Assembly (NCBI RefSeq): GCF_010389155.1
Contig: NC_057768.1
Coordinates: 46,045,633 to 46,109,632 of the forward strand
Length of the DNA stretch: 64,000 nt
Direction of reading: 5' to 3'
Source of the DNA: Erigeron canadensis
Lineage: Eukaryota > Streptophyta > Magnoliopsida > Asterales > Asteraceae
Part shown: piece after piece, positions 8,648-20,408 of the stretch
Layout of the letters: every line of letters begins with the position of its first letter
How positions within the stretch are numbered: the stretch's first letter is position 1
The notes under the pieces: generated by a model
What the model was told of the DNA's origin: nothing
Database searches by the model: none
What the model saw: the letters and a program-made list of their open reading frames with translations, nothing else
Made by a program: the position numbers and the translations under genes

Positions 8648-11595
8648 ATGATGGATACTGACCAGCATGGTAAAATTAGAAGACGAAATATAGAAGGTGA
8701 TCGACTGAGCAGTTTGCCTATTGATGTTATCCATAATATCCTCTCTTTTGTTAGCACTAAACAAGCTATCCAAGCAAGTACATTGTCATCTTCATGGAAA
8801 TTTATTTGGACCTCATTGCCCTATCTTAGTTTCTCGAGAAAAGATTTTGATACATTACCCAAGTTTAACAGCTTTGTAACACATGTTCTTTCCCGACGCA
8901 ACAATCAAACAGAAGTTTCTTCCATCAAGCTCAGTGGTTTTCATGGAGACATTACCGAGGAATTGATCAAAAAAGTCACGGACTATGCCTTCTCCCACAA
9001 TGTCCAACAGTTGACCATTACCAGCTTTGATGATAAAAGAAGAGTATCGGAAGTTCCTCTTTTTCCATCTCTTACTCTCAAACATCTCACTTCGAGATCC
9101 TTCATGGCCTGCACATCAACCTGGGAGTTCCCTGCATTAACAACATTGTACCTAAGTCATATTACATTGTATAGTGACAACGTCAGTCTTTTCTCTAAAT
9201 GTGCAAACTTAAAGAATCTCACACTACACCACTTAACCATTTCAAGATCGAGCGGTGGCAGTGAAATTGTTGACTTTTGCCATTCTGGAATTTCTAATCT
9301 CCGGCTTGAAAATGTATGCTTAAATATAGATGTAATGAACTTGATTGTGGTACAACTAAAGAATCTCTCGCTTGTAAGAAAAGACAAATCCACATCAGCT
9401 GTCTTGAATGTGGTTGCACCCCAACTAAAGAATCTCACAGTTAGAGATTGGCTGATGCTGATCAGTCTGAACCTGCTTTCGGCACCCGAGTTTGGCTCTT
9501 ATCTATGCTCTCTGGACAAGGTGGATCTCTCTTCTTACAAACCACTCAGCGTATCCATACCATACAAGACAGAGGCTCGTAAAATTACTAGTCTACTTCA
9601 ACAGCTCCGTAATGCCAGACATTTTACATTAAGCTGGGATATCATTCGGGTATGATGGTAATTGTCTTGAATAGCTTTGATGTGTGCATACTGTGAACAT
9701 TGAAGTAGTATATTCAAAAAGCTTAGTGAATCTGATGTAAGACTCCAGAAAGATATGTTGGATCTATTTATATAGAGTATATCTTAATCTAGGGGTGGGT
9801 TAATTTGAGAATACTCCTTCCAAAAAGGATAGGGGGACAAATCTCAACCATTCATTCCCCCTTCCTCTCTTCCCCTTTTGGTATGATTTTATACTTTTTT
9901 CATTTTTAATTTTCATTTGAGTTTTTTAAAATAAAAACCCATTCAAAATTTGTTCCCCCCCCCCCCCCCCCCCCCGATTTGATACGGCACGGGTTTCACC
10001 CTTACGGATGTTAATAAGGGGTAGCTAGTGAGGATGATAGGTCATAAAAAAAAATTAAAAAGGAAGAAGGGAAGATGAAATGAGAGGGAGGGGAAATGAG
10101 TGACTGAAATTGTCTGCTTGTTCTTTTTGGAAGGGGTGTCCTCAAATTATCTTTTCCCTATCTATGTATATACGGTTTTGCCTGTTTTCTAAGGAATAAA
10201 TGCAGTAATTGTACATATATGCTTGTACTTGTTTTCTTATAAATATTTTGCAGCTTCTCTCTTCATCCATGGAGTTAATACCGCACCTACCTTCTCCTTT
10301 TGTAAACTTGAAGAGTTTAAAGGTTTATCCACGTCCCAAAGCATTGTCATATGAAGAAGAAACAATGCCTGCATGTTTTGTAAAATATTTTCTGGGTGGT
10401 TCTCCTGGTGCCACTGTGACAATGGTAACATCCAAGGTATTTACACGTACTACGACAATATATATAGTAGTTTCTTGTTTAACATGCATCATAGTACTGT
10501 ATTTGGTGTTTAAAGTTTAGAATCAAGAGTTATGACAAGTAATTTCAAAATACATAGTTAAGAACTTCAGGCCACATCTCAACAGACAAGAACTTGATGT
10601 CAAATCAATTGCTTATTTGCGTACATAATTAGCTTTTTATTGATCTCTTGAGGGGATGCAAACTATACTAACAAAGACGATGTTAGTAATTGATTTTAAT
10701 GTAATGAAGAAATTCAACTTGTACACCCGTAGAAGTCAATATAATCCTGGACCCAGATTCTAGGAGTCAAGTGGTCCTTCACTCCCTAGCTCTCCTAGGG
10801 GTAGCCCGGCCCCTTTGTGGCAGCCTCACTCACGAAACTTACATAGTGACTTTGGAGCAAGTTTATGGTAGGTGCTGACTTATATGAGTAACCGATTGTG
10901 ATGACTGATCACGTAAGTGATTGATCAGGGACTTGCTCCTCAACGACCACACTGGTCAGCCTAGCTATCTCTTAATTGAACCATCAATTATTGTTAAATA
11001 AAATTATTAATTGTCGTGAAATTAATATCTCGCCTAATGTTAGAACGGAATGTAGATAGGGAATTATAATGATAAATTGAGTCTGTTTCTTATTCTTTCT
11101 ATAACAAAATTCAGGAAATGAAAGCATTGGAAAATGCTGCATCAGCAGAAAAACTTATGGCAGAATTGCAGGCGCAGCTAAAACAGGAGAAAAAATATAC
11201 CAAAACCAATAGAGCTTATTGGGGGGATCTAGTGAAGGCACCGATGGAGAGTAAGCCATATATACACGAGCAAGGAAATGCAGAAGTTGATAAAATTCAA
11301 CACGATGATGACTACAACGGGGGCAGGATGTTAGAGATCATTAGCTGTTGGGAAGATCTGAGTGTGCAGATTGAGGAAGGGAAAAAAAAAGACTCGTGAC
11401 ATCATTTCAAAGTTGCAAGACATTAAAGGATTACTCAGGAAGCTTCCTGCATCAAAAAAGCCTAAGATTCAAGCATCTTATTCTAGTCTGCATGCAGAGG
11501 CCCACACTGTTATTAATAATATTCGAATTAATCACAAGCAGAAATGTAGCAATATAAATGCTTTTGAATCTTTTTGTAAAAGAGCGCGAATCTGA
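8648..11595 (+). CDS. F-box/LRR protein with C-terminal helical domain, copy 2 (one frameshift in exon 3)
   Basis: Exons: 8648-9649, 10254-10436 and 11115-11595, all joined in phase 0. Exon 1 encodes an F-box (DRLSSLPIDVIHNILSFVS, about residues 18-60) and LRRs of the LxxLTLxxxxLS type. Exon 2 is the FBD-like segment (ELIPHLPSPFVNLKSLKVYP). Exon 3 is the charged helical domain (SCWEDLSVQIEEG, then LLRKLPASKK). The run of nine A at 11382-11390 shifts the frame and gives a stop at 11397; eight A would restore it, for a protein of about 554 residues. This may be real or a homopolymer error. Likely role: substrate receptor of an SCF ubiquitin ligase, substrate unknown. Intron 1 contains a MITE and a C21 tract. 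Confidence 0.7.
9791..10160. mobile_element. MITE of the TAGGGG...CCCTA family, copy 2
   Basis: The left end aggggtgggttaatttgaga and the right end ctcaaattatcttttcccta are inverted relatives, and both continue into matching 'actccttcc/ggaaggggt'. It lies in intron 1 of F-box copy 2. Related to 1348-1600 and 20186-20375. Confidence 0.6.
9955..9975. repeat. Poly(C) tract, 21 bases
   Basis: An uninterrupted C run inside the MITE in intron 1 of copy 2. It is striking in AT-rich DNA, and its length is likely unreliable in any read set. Confidence 0.9.
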
Positions 11596-11762
11596 TTTGG
11601 GTCATGCATTAATTGTTGCTATTTAAATTACGACAGGGTTCGGAAATTAATGGTTAGTGTAATTTAAGATTTTTGATCAAATTTAAGCCAAATTTGACGG
11701 GACTTTTTCTATTCGTATCTTCAGTTTTATTTATACAAATCTGATCTCCAAAAGTTTTAACT
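11513..11762 (-). repeat. Inverted duplicate of the segment at 22450-22725
   Basis: The last part of exon 3 and the 3' flank of copy 2 match the reverse complement of 22450-22725 with scattered substitutions (for example aagcagaaatgtagc, ctgatttgggtcatg and ccaaatttgacgggac). At the partner site the segment lies just upstream of the leader of copy 4. The two arms are about 11 kb apart. Confidence 0.8.
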
Positions 11763-11766
11763 ACAA

Positions 11767-11880
11767 AAAAATGAGTGTTACATGCCTTGAATTCCCCCTT
11801 TCTCTCTATATTTCTCAATCACTCAAAAAATCTCACTTTGATTTGACATACTAGTGATCAATCCATTTCAAGTCAATGTG
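11767..11880 (+). pseudogene. Relic of F-box/LRR exon 1 (copy 4-like)
   Basis: The stretch aaaatgagtgttacatgcc followed by ttgaattccccctttctctc matches 23422-23515 in exon 1 of copy 4, through 'tagtgatcaatc'. The similarity ends on both sides, so this is a 110-bp loose fragment in direct orientation. Confidence 0.75.
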
Positions 11881-12785
11881 GACTAGTGTGACTGTAAACT
11901 GAATTTGGCACAACATAGTATATTATCAATTGTATCATTGATCATGTGCCAAAGGGTTGAAGGGAGATAGTGTATCAAGTTGTTCGTAAGGGCCAACTTG
12001 ATCCTCTTCCCCAGGTATCCTTGATAGGGGAACCCTAGGAGAGTCGCCGACTCCAACTACCATCCATGTACGATCCATACTAGATCTGACCAACTGTCCA
12101 TCCTACCTTCTCTACGTTCTTGACGTTCTTGACAGCTCATCCTTGTCTCAGTAGAGTTTCTCAGTGGCATGTTTCGGTCCTCTTCCCCATTACTTAGAAA
12201 AAGTGAGCCACCGGTTCAGGTACAAGATACTATCAAAAACATTAACAGCCCGATGCTCTGTAAGATTTTTTAGTGATCTTTGAAGCAACTTCATTATATA
12301 GGATTTGCTTGCTACGCGTTTTTGTGTGTATGAAACTTTCGCTAGCTTACAATGCTTTGGCCGTCATTGGCCCAGATAGACTGGTCAAAAATCGAACTCC
12401 AGAACCTGGTCCAACTTAACTCTCTTAATTAAGTCAGGGTGCTCCAAGTCCAGGACTTGTCTTAGGCCGGTCCATCGGAAGACAGGGCCAGTCCTCCTGA
12501 AATGACCACTTTTACTACGATTATTATAGAATTATTAGATCATCAATGGTAAAATTTAGAATAAACCTTTTTGTTTTTTTTCCTTTTCAACCAATTGCTC
12601 CTCTTGCATTCTGATTCACTTTTACTTCTATCTATGATAGCTCTAACTTTTTTTCATCCACCGTATATGAATTTGTAAATTTTGTTTGGCAGTTCTTTTA
12701 TGGCCCAATAGTAAATCATTACTGTCTACTACTCGGCAGGGCTAGCTTAGCAGAACGCATCTGTTGGTATATGACTGCATTAGAT
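11881..12785. other. Spacer, no gene recognised
   Basis: No supported coding sequence. The part at 11985-12260 is less AT-rich and may be old repeat DNA, but I cannot assign a family. Confidence 0.45.
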
Positions 12786-13200
12786 AGGGAAAATAACTTG
12801 GAAAATGCCACATCAGCGCAAAAACTTATAGTCGAACTGCATGAATGTGCGACTAGAACAAGTCGATAGGGAGACCAACAGAGCTCACATGGATTGGTAG
12901 GAAGCACCAGAGGAGAACCAGGAGACATATATGCATGAGCAATAGGGAGACACAAATCGTTGAAATGCAGCTTTCCAAGAGGCAATAGATTTAGCAGATG
13001 AAGAATTGTTGGAAAAATTTTAGTATGCAGATAGCAGACTGAACAAGGGAAAAACAAGACTGGTGACATCATTTCAAGGTTGCATCACGTTGAACAGTTA
13101 CTAACAGAGCTCCCTGCTAGCCTATGCGCAGCCACGCCGGGGCTGGCACCTTGATGAAAAAATATAACAGAGTGTATGAAGAACAATCAGACGAGAAGCA
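12786..13200 (+). pseudogene. Relic of family exon 3 downstream of copy 2
   Basis: It reads as a decayed third exon: 'ttggaaaatgccacatcagc', then 'gcaaaaacttat', 'gagaccaacagagctcacat', 'catcatttcaagg' and 'gagctccctgctagcc', in the order found in exon 3 of copies 2 and 8. Multiple stops and indels are present. There is no exon 1 or 2 directly upstream. It implies an extra exon-3 duplication after copy 2. Confidence 0.75.
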
Positions 13201-14420
13201 AATTAAAGTAGTTTGAATGTTTGTTTTGCTATAGCATGTTAGCTGCCTTATGGTCACAAGTGATATAACGTCTACAATCAAAAATGCTAACAGCGCTGCT
13301 GTCACAATTTTGATTTCCTATCTAATTAATTTCAGGCTTTCATGGTCCTTTGCAATATTCCCCAATGATCTAGCAAGCCGACCATCATGCTGCCAAAAAC
13401 GAAATGTAAAGGTTTATGTTTCACATACCGGTATTTCACTACGGATTTGGGTTATGTTTTTTTGCTGTGTTATCTTTTGGAACTTGGCCAATGAAGGGAT
13501 GTGGGTTGTAAAGAAAAAAATATATGTCCAAGTATGATACTTGACATGGCAGACCCTGGTCCGAACTGTTCCTTGGACTACGTATGGGCTACTGGATTAA
13601 TATACATGAGTGTTAATTTACTTGCTACGTACACAATGAATAAAATACTGGAAAAAAATAAATAAATTAGAAGTCAAACATTTGAAATATCGCCAAGATT
13701 TAATTGAACAATTCATCCTTGTAGTTTACACATTTTTTTTGGTTTTCATGCCTTAAAAATGGATTTCGTCCTTCATCTTTACTTTTTTAGCACCTTACAT
13801 CTTTTTGATGGATGAAAAACACGAAAAGTGTGAAAACTTTTTAGCACCTTACATCCTCAAAAGGATGTAATCTACTAAAAAAATAAAGATAAATGACGAA
13901 ATTCACTAAAAATAACTTTGAAAGATGAAAACCATGAAAATGTGTAAACCACATAGATGATTTGTGCAATTAACTCGATCGTCAAAGTCCACTATTCTTG
14001 CTATAAAAGCAGGTTGTGCACTAAAAATCTGTGTTTGTACATGTTTTTAGTGTTAATATATGACCATGAATAAGAAAACCTAAAAGTTGGTTTAGTGTTA
14101 ATCTGTGTTTGAACATGCTTGTACATGTTTTAGTGTTAAAAATTTGTTATAAAGTGTACGTATACTATGAGCAATGTTAATCAAAATATGTTAATTAGAA
14201 GGTGAATGAGAAAATCTAAGAGTTGGTATCACCATATTTCTTATGATCCATATGTTTTTACGACAAATTTAGTACTCGTATATTATTTGGCATTCTACTG
14301 ACTTTGCCCTCATAACCCTCTCATTAATTACATTCAAAGTTAATAGTAACAAACAGCTTTTTTCTGGCTTAAAGTTTTGCGTTTCATTCAGTTAGCAATT
14401 GCATTGAATTTTGTGCCTTT
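13201..14420. other. Spacer, no gene recognised
   Basis: AT-rich. It includes short imperfect direct repeats near 13795-13925 (agcaccttacatc) and 14035-14140 (tttagtgttaat). No coding sequence is supported. Confidence 0.5.
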
Positions 14421-14424
14421 ATTT

Positions 14425-14435
14425 GCTTATATAAG
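14425..14435 (+). promoter_or_regulatory. Probable TATA box of the cysteine-rich peptide gene
   Basis: gcttatataagc lies about 50 bp before the ATG at 14482, a plausible distance for a short 5'UTR. Confidence 0.45.
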
Positions 14436-14481
14436 CAAGTTAATCCTTTCTACTCAACAAAAGCTAATTAATACTATAGTC

Positions 14482-14959
14482 ATGGATTACCTTGCCTTCA
14501 AAATTTCTCTCCTGACCATCTGCCTATTTTCCCCTGGTATGCAACTCTTGCTTTCTCTTAACCATTTTAAAACTTATTGTTTCTGTATCCAAACGTTTCG
14601 GTAACCATCTTTTCTGAATTGGTATTAATTAATTAACTAATTGTAGTATGTTTATTTTTGTTTTTGCAGTATGGTCATATCCTATGGAATCACCCTCGGA
14701 AAGTCCTCAGCCGAGTCCTGATTATTGCACGACGTTTTGTGGAACAGAAGATGCGATATGTGACACCAACAATGGCAAGTGCATTTGCCATCCAGGGATT
14801 TTAGTGATACCACAACCAAATGTGTTGTTTAAAAGAAGATCCTTGTTATGGCATTGCGAGGATGATGACATTTGCAAAAAACAGTGGTGTTATAACGACG
14901 ATTCTTATTGCGATGAAGGCACCTGCGTTTGCCATCAGTGTGGCCCGACTGATTGCTAG
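14482..14959 (+). CDS. Secreted cysteine-rich (defensin-like) peptide with two repeated modules
   Basis: Exon 1 is 14482-14536 and encodes a hydrophobic signal peptide (MDYLAFKISLLTICLF). The intron is phase 1 (donor ggtatgc, acceptor tttgcag at 14669), and exon 2 is 14670-14959. This signal-exon plus mature-exon layout is usual for plant defensin-like and other small cysteine-rich peptides. The precursor is 114 residues. A Pro/Ser-rich spacer follows the signal. The mature part has 13 cysteines in two modules of the same form, C-x3/4-C-x6-C-x4/6-C-x-C, ending GKCIC and GTCVC, separated by a linker with a KRR site. It probably acts outside the cell in defence or signalling; the target is unknown. 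It has no relation to the F-box neighbours. Confidence 0.7.
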
Positions 14960-15105
14960 ATTGATTGATTTATTATATTCTTAAATGTACTTGTTTTTTT
15001 AAAATAAAAATAGAAGTTATGACCTTTGATATTATAACTTTCTTTGTTTACTTGAAACATATGGAATGATACTAATTAAGTGTTATGTTTATTAGCAAAC
15101 ACTAA

Positions 15106-16262
15106 CTAGCATTGTACTCGCTCAATGCGGTGGTGATCGTGACGGCGACGGTGTGGTGGTGGTGGACGACTATTGGTGGTAAAGGCGGCGTCGAGTGCTG
15201 TAAATAACTGATATTAAGAGTTAATGAAGATATTTTAAAGTATAAAAGACTGATAATGTGATGGCGTTTGGTTCGCAAAATTTTTTTGAAGGAATTGAAA
15301 TTTGATGGAATTAGAATCTGAATAGATTTGAATCTGATGGAATTGGAATTTGATTGAATTATAATATTTTTTGTGTTTGGTTGACCGGAATTGAATGTAA
15401 CTTATAATATTAATTATAATAGAAATAATAAAAATTAAAATATATATTTTTAATTAGTAATATTGATACTTTTAACAAAATAAAGAAGTTTATATAAGAT
15501 ATTATAAATTTTTTATAAAATAATTTTTTCTATAGAATAATAATAAATTTTATAAACTAAAGTTAGTTTTTTAATAAGAAAGTTGTTTATTAAATAGTAA
15601 TAAGTTTTATACTTTTTTTAAAAATTTTATAAAGTTCTAATTAAATTTTAAATATTAATTTTATTTTGTAAAATAATATTTTTTTTAAATATTTTTGAAA
15701 ATATATATGTATTAATAAAATTATATTTTTAAAATTTATATACAAAAATTTCTAAGCTTTAATAAATCAATATTTATAAAATGTTTAAAAATTTTTTATA
15801 TTGTATTATTAAATTTTTTATAATAATATTTTTGTATAGAATAATATTAAACTTTACAAGTTAAAATTATACTTTTATATAAAAATATTTTGTAAAAATT
15901 AGTAATAAATTTTATAAATATTAATATTTTTTTAGATTATAATAGTTTTAATAATCAAAGAATAACTATAAAAGATTTAATTTTAACAAAACTTGAATTC
16001 CAATGAAATATCAAACTTTCCATAATGAATTCCATCATATGATGGAATTTGAAGGATTTCAATTCCAATTTCATGTGAACCAAACTACTAATGGAATGGA
16101 ATTCCATTCTGCCAACCAAACATGATATGAAATGAAATTCAGTAACCAATTCCATCAAATCTTATGAAATTCTACGAACCAAACACCCCTAATAGTATTT
16201 TAGACAATTCTCTCCATTTAACTTTTAAAAAAAGGTTGTTTTTTTCTATGAAATAGTATAGA
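15106..16262 (-). mobile_element. Non-autonomous Helitron with a nested MITE
   Basis: On the minus strand the element starts TCTATACTATTTCATAG (16262 downward) after an A. It ends in ...ccgcattgagcgagtac...CTAG at 15109-15106, followed by T. This fits Helitron rules: 5' TC, 3' hairpin plus CTAG, insertion between A and T. The same ends occur at 38375-38698 and 40292-40531. The interior is interrupted by the MITE at about 15262-16190; removing it rejoins 'gataatgt' with 'ttttagacaatt', as in the 40-kb copy. Confidence 0.65.
15262..16190. mobile_element. Long AT-rich MITE, GTTTGGTTCG termini, nested in a Helitron
   Basis: The left end ggcgtttggttcgcaaaat and the right end attctacgaaccaaacaccc are inverted repeats. 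Subterminal blocks of 'ggaatt/aattcc' repeats (15290-15360 and 16000-16160) also mirror each other. The centre is more than 80% A+T. There is no ORF of transposase type, and the superfamily is uncertain. Confidence 0.65.
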
Positions 16263-16888
16263 TAACACATTGTTTCTTGGTAACAAACAAGAACAAAACA
16301 CAACACTCAACTACTCAAGTAGCCAATGAATGATTCTTCTATTGATTTTTATTTTAAATAGTATTAAGTGTACCTACTTATATGTATCTATTTGGTCGTA
16401 TGATTAAACACTTCTATATGAACAAGATATTTTATATTTATATTCAATATTTTATCTTAAAACATGTTAACTGTAATTTTAAGGACTATTGTTAGTGCGT
16501 GTAAAAAAATTATGATAAAGAGACCACTCATAAACTATATGATGAAAATACAAAACTATATTATTTGTTTTATTTCACAACCAAAGCAAAACACTTTTTA
16601 TTTTAACTTTTATAATTTTGTAACTTGAGGGGGTTTGTAGATTATCTGATTGTTGCGCTTACAAAATATAAATAATTAAGAAAATGTTATCCTAATAAAA
16701 ATATTATTTGTGAGAGAAAACTATAGTTTTAGAAAATAAAAACAAGACGTAACTTTGAAGATGTAAAATTTATTTTGAAAAGGCAATCCAAACACCCCCT
16801 TAATTGACAAAATCCGGTTATGCGGAAACGAACAGTTGTTTCGGCCTTTCTACTAAACCGGCCCAAATACTCCATGTTTCCCGATCAC
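16263..16888. other. Spacer / upstream region of copy 3
   Basis: AT-rich and non-coding. It probably includes the promoter of copy 3, whose leader lies around 16890-16971. No clear TATA box could be chosen. Confidence 0.4.
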
Positions 16889-17282
16889 ATATAGCTCACT
16901 CGCTCCTGTGAGAGAAACTGCCCAAAAGATTCTTCCATTATCATCACAACGTTTCATCTTCTCAAATTCAGGTACGTTTCTGCATCAAAACCCTAGCCCT
17001 ACATAACACATTACTTATAATTCTTGAATTTTTTTTTTAACCTTTTTCACCTTTTTTTTTTTTTTTTTTCTCTTTTTTATACATACATTAGTTACATTGC
17101 TATAAATTTACTGTAAGAATTTTATACATCTCCCACCTCATCTTTTAAGATTTTCTCTTTTGTTCATAAATTAACAGATAATTGTCCCAAATTGATAGAT
17201 GGTATAATATTAGTATAATTTTTAGGTATTTTGCATTTTGGTAATTACAGTAGTAATTTAGTAAAATTGATTATATTAGCCT

Positions 17283-17440
17283 TTAAGGTGTGGCCTAGTT
17301 ATCATCACATTTATAAGAGGTGTGTCACGTTTGAATCTCACCAGGCAACGTCTTGCGGGTGGTAAGAAAGGTTACGGTTAGGTCGTGTACATCTAAAAGA
17401 TGCGACCGGGGGTAACTTTGACACGGAAAACCTCATTTGG
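17283..17440 (+). mobile_element. SINE-like segment
   Basis: tRNA-like boxes gtggcctagttatc and cacgtttgaatctcacc are followed by a body ending 'aaaacctcatttggtac'. No target duplication was recognised. It lies in the 5'UTR intron of copy 3. Confidence 0.4.
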
Positions 17441-17686
17441 TACATAAAATTTGCAAATATGTAAGCAAAAATTATGTGATTTTACAATCATGAACATATT
17501 GTGTCCTTAATGTGAAGCCTTACGACAACTTGAGTTTATGGTATTTATTAGGTTTCGCACATCAAATCAATAGAAAAACGTAGGTTATCGTTCTAGGTAA
17601 AAGGAAAAAAAAATTATTATGGTGGAACAACAAAGTTTTTTAATTGAGAAGCAGTTAGAAACTATACACTGTCGCATTGCACGGGC

Positions 17687-17872
17687 AGTAGCGGATCCAG
17701 ACATTTTGGTTGGTGGGGACTAAAAACTTTTTTTTTTCATTGTTGGAGTCTGGTTAGGGTTTTTTTCTATTTTGACCAGAATCAAGTTTAGTATATATAT
17801 CAAAATTCTATTGCTCGACTCCAAGTCGTTGGAACAGACTCCCACGCTCCTAGTGAGTTGGATCCGCCTATG
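17687..17872. mobile_element. Small MITE with TAGCGGATCCA ends
   Basis: tagcggatcca near 17691 is mirrored by ttggatccgccta near 17860-17872. The 'ggtggcggatccag' style of end is common in plant MITEs; the superfamily is not assigned. Confidence 0.35.
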
Positions 17873-18220
17873 TGCACAGGTACCATGATAATCATAACAA
17901 AAGGAATATAATTTCCTTTATTCTTAGTTGTGATATACTTTTATAGTTGCTAAAAGCAACACCAACTTTCTGCTTGCCCTTAAATTTAGTTTGAGTCATG
18001 TAGCCATTTGTGTTAATCACATTTGTATGTCCTGGTTGTTGCATTCTGTTAAAAATGCAGATTTTTTTTAGCCAAAAGAGAACTCTTGCTGATTATGGCT
18101 TAGCAACCAAGACAACGAAGCAAAAGGAAAGGCAAGTGAAACTGTGAAAGACAGAGGAATCTACCAAATATATAGTGTTTTGATGATTGCATATTTATAT
18201 TTAGATAGAGTGTGGAGAGA

Positions 18221-20157
18221 ATGCATTCTGGGCATGATCAAAAGAGAATGAATGTAGAAGATGATAGACTAAGCAATTTACCAGACGATCTTATTCATAA
18301 AATCCTCTCTTATATAAGCACCAAAGAAGCTGTTGGAACCAGTGTTTTGGCATCTAGATGGAGGTTCATGTGGACTTCATTGGCATGTCTCAGTTTCTCT
18401 AGTGAGGATTTCTCTACTCTGCCGAAGTTCTCCAAATTTGTAACACATGTTCTCTCTGGCCGCAATGATCAAATAGAAGTGTCTTCTGTCAAACTAAGTT
18501 TTCGGGGAAAGGTTACTCAGGCGTTTGTCAAAAGACTTATGAACTATGCATTTTCCCACAATGTGCAACAAATGACTGTTGAATGCCTTGAGAAGAAGAT
18601 TGAATTTCCACTTTCTGTTTTTAAATCTCAGTCTCTGAAATCTCTCTCTTTGATTGGACTTGGTGGTTATCGTCAAACCATTACATCTATACCAACTTGG
18701 GAGCTCTCTGCTTTAACAATATTGCATCTCGATCGTATCTCATTCTGTGATGACAATCTTGATAACTTTGTTGGTCTTTTCTCCAAGTTCATAAACTTGA
18801 AGAGTCTCACCTTGAAGCACTACAATCTGATGGGATTTAGTATCAGTCATCCTAAACTTTGTACTCTCACACTTGAATATGGAGATGAGGTTGTGAATGT
18901 GGTTGCGCCTCAGCTTAAGAATCTCTCTTTAACTCTCTTGCATAACTTTCCGAATTTTCCAAATGGTTTGCCATCTTTGGAAAAGATGGATATCTGTATT
19001 GACCATCCTCGCAAAGCAGACACTCAAGAATATGTTCGTCTGCTTCAACTGGTCCACAGTGTCAAATCTCTTACCCTTAATCTGGAAGTTATAGAGGTAT
19101 TTGATCCTTACTGTTTATAATGTGCATTCTACGAATACTTTTGCTTTACGGTTTGTATAATAGAAATACCAATGTAATATGCGTATGAAATAAGTAGAAT
19201 AAAGCAAGACTAAATCTTTTATCTTGACAGAGATGATTACATATGAATGCAATTTTATAATTGTTCGTTTATGACGGATCATGATATTTCTTCTATTTAT
19301 TTTAATGAATTATGTCCTCGCTAAAAGAGTGAAGATATTAAGGACATGGTATACCTCAGTATCCCAGATTGGAGCTCAAAAAGTTACATTAAACAATTAA
19401 CTTGAATCATTTTAAGATCTGAGGCTTGAACTAAATATACAAACTTGCTTTGATACTTATAAAACCCATTGGTTGTTGCTTACTTGCTCCGCTTTTGGTT
19501 ACCAATTAATAGTTAGCAAATGAATTAACAGACCAGAAATATGTGTTGTGGTGACCCCCATTAACCGAGTAACACTATGGCTAAAGGAACATGGTGATGA
19601 GATTTAAACCCATGACCCCTGCTTTTATGCCATATGTCCCCCACCATTAGGCTACTATCGCGGGGACTTATTGCTAGCATTTTATACATTCGATTATCAT
19701 GGTTGTGACACTGAGTTAACAGTCCTGTATATTTATATGAAATTTGCTTCAGGTTCTTTCTTCATCGGTGGAACTATTCTTGAATCAACCCTTTACATTC
19801 GATAACTTGAAAATTTTAAGGATTTACCCGTTCGACATATACTTGGTACAGCAAGCGCAAATGAAAGAAAAAGTTTCTGCTGTTGTGAAAAACTACTTTC
19901 TTGATAGTTCTCCAAGCGCCACAATGACAATGGCTTCACGTGAGGTATATTCACCATAAAGTATATTCTTGTATGTCATGCATTATGCTTTTTTCTCTCA
20001 GTTGGAGACTAGATAAGTTGGTTAATAATTCAAATGAGCATGTTTGATTTCAATAGAATAGATGTTGATGGCACCTTTAGGATTTACAAGTTTGGTTTTA
20101 GAAAATTCACAATGAGTCAGTGGCTGTTCTTGCTTTCTGATTGCCTGCCATTTTTAA

Positions 20158-20190
<33 letters not shown>

Positions 20191-20372
20191 TGAAAGTTAT
20201 TTTAGGACCACTCCTTAAGTTATTTTAGGACCACCCCTATATATATATATATAGGGGAAAGATAATTTGAGACCAACTAAAAAAAGTCCAAAAAAGGACC
20301 ATTGATTTTCGTAAGTTACACACCACCATCATGATCTACTATGATATACAAGACTTTTTTGTAAAAACACTA

Positions 20373-20408
<36 letters not shown>

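Larger units (their letters stand above)
16972..18060 (+). other. 5'UTR intron of F-box/LRR copy 3
   Basis: The donor ttcag|gtacgttt at 16971/16972 matches the leader donor of copy 2. The acceptor aaaatgcag ends at 18060, and the ATG is at 18221. It holds a SINE-like segment and a small MITE. Confidence 0.5.

Noticed and set aside
12719..13072. 117-codon minus-strand frame
   Set aside because: It is antisense to a decayed exon-3 relic that reads in the family order on the + strand.
18212..18220. Earlier start for copy 3
   Set aside because: The codon there is GTG; the first ATG is at 18221 and fits the family N-terminus.
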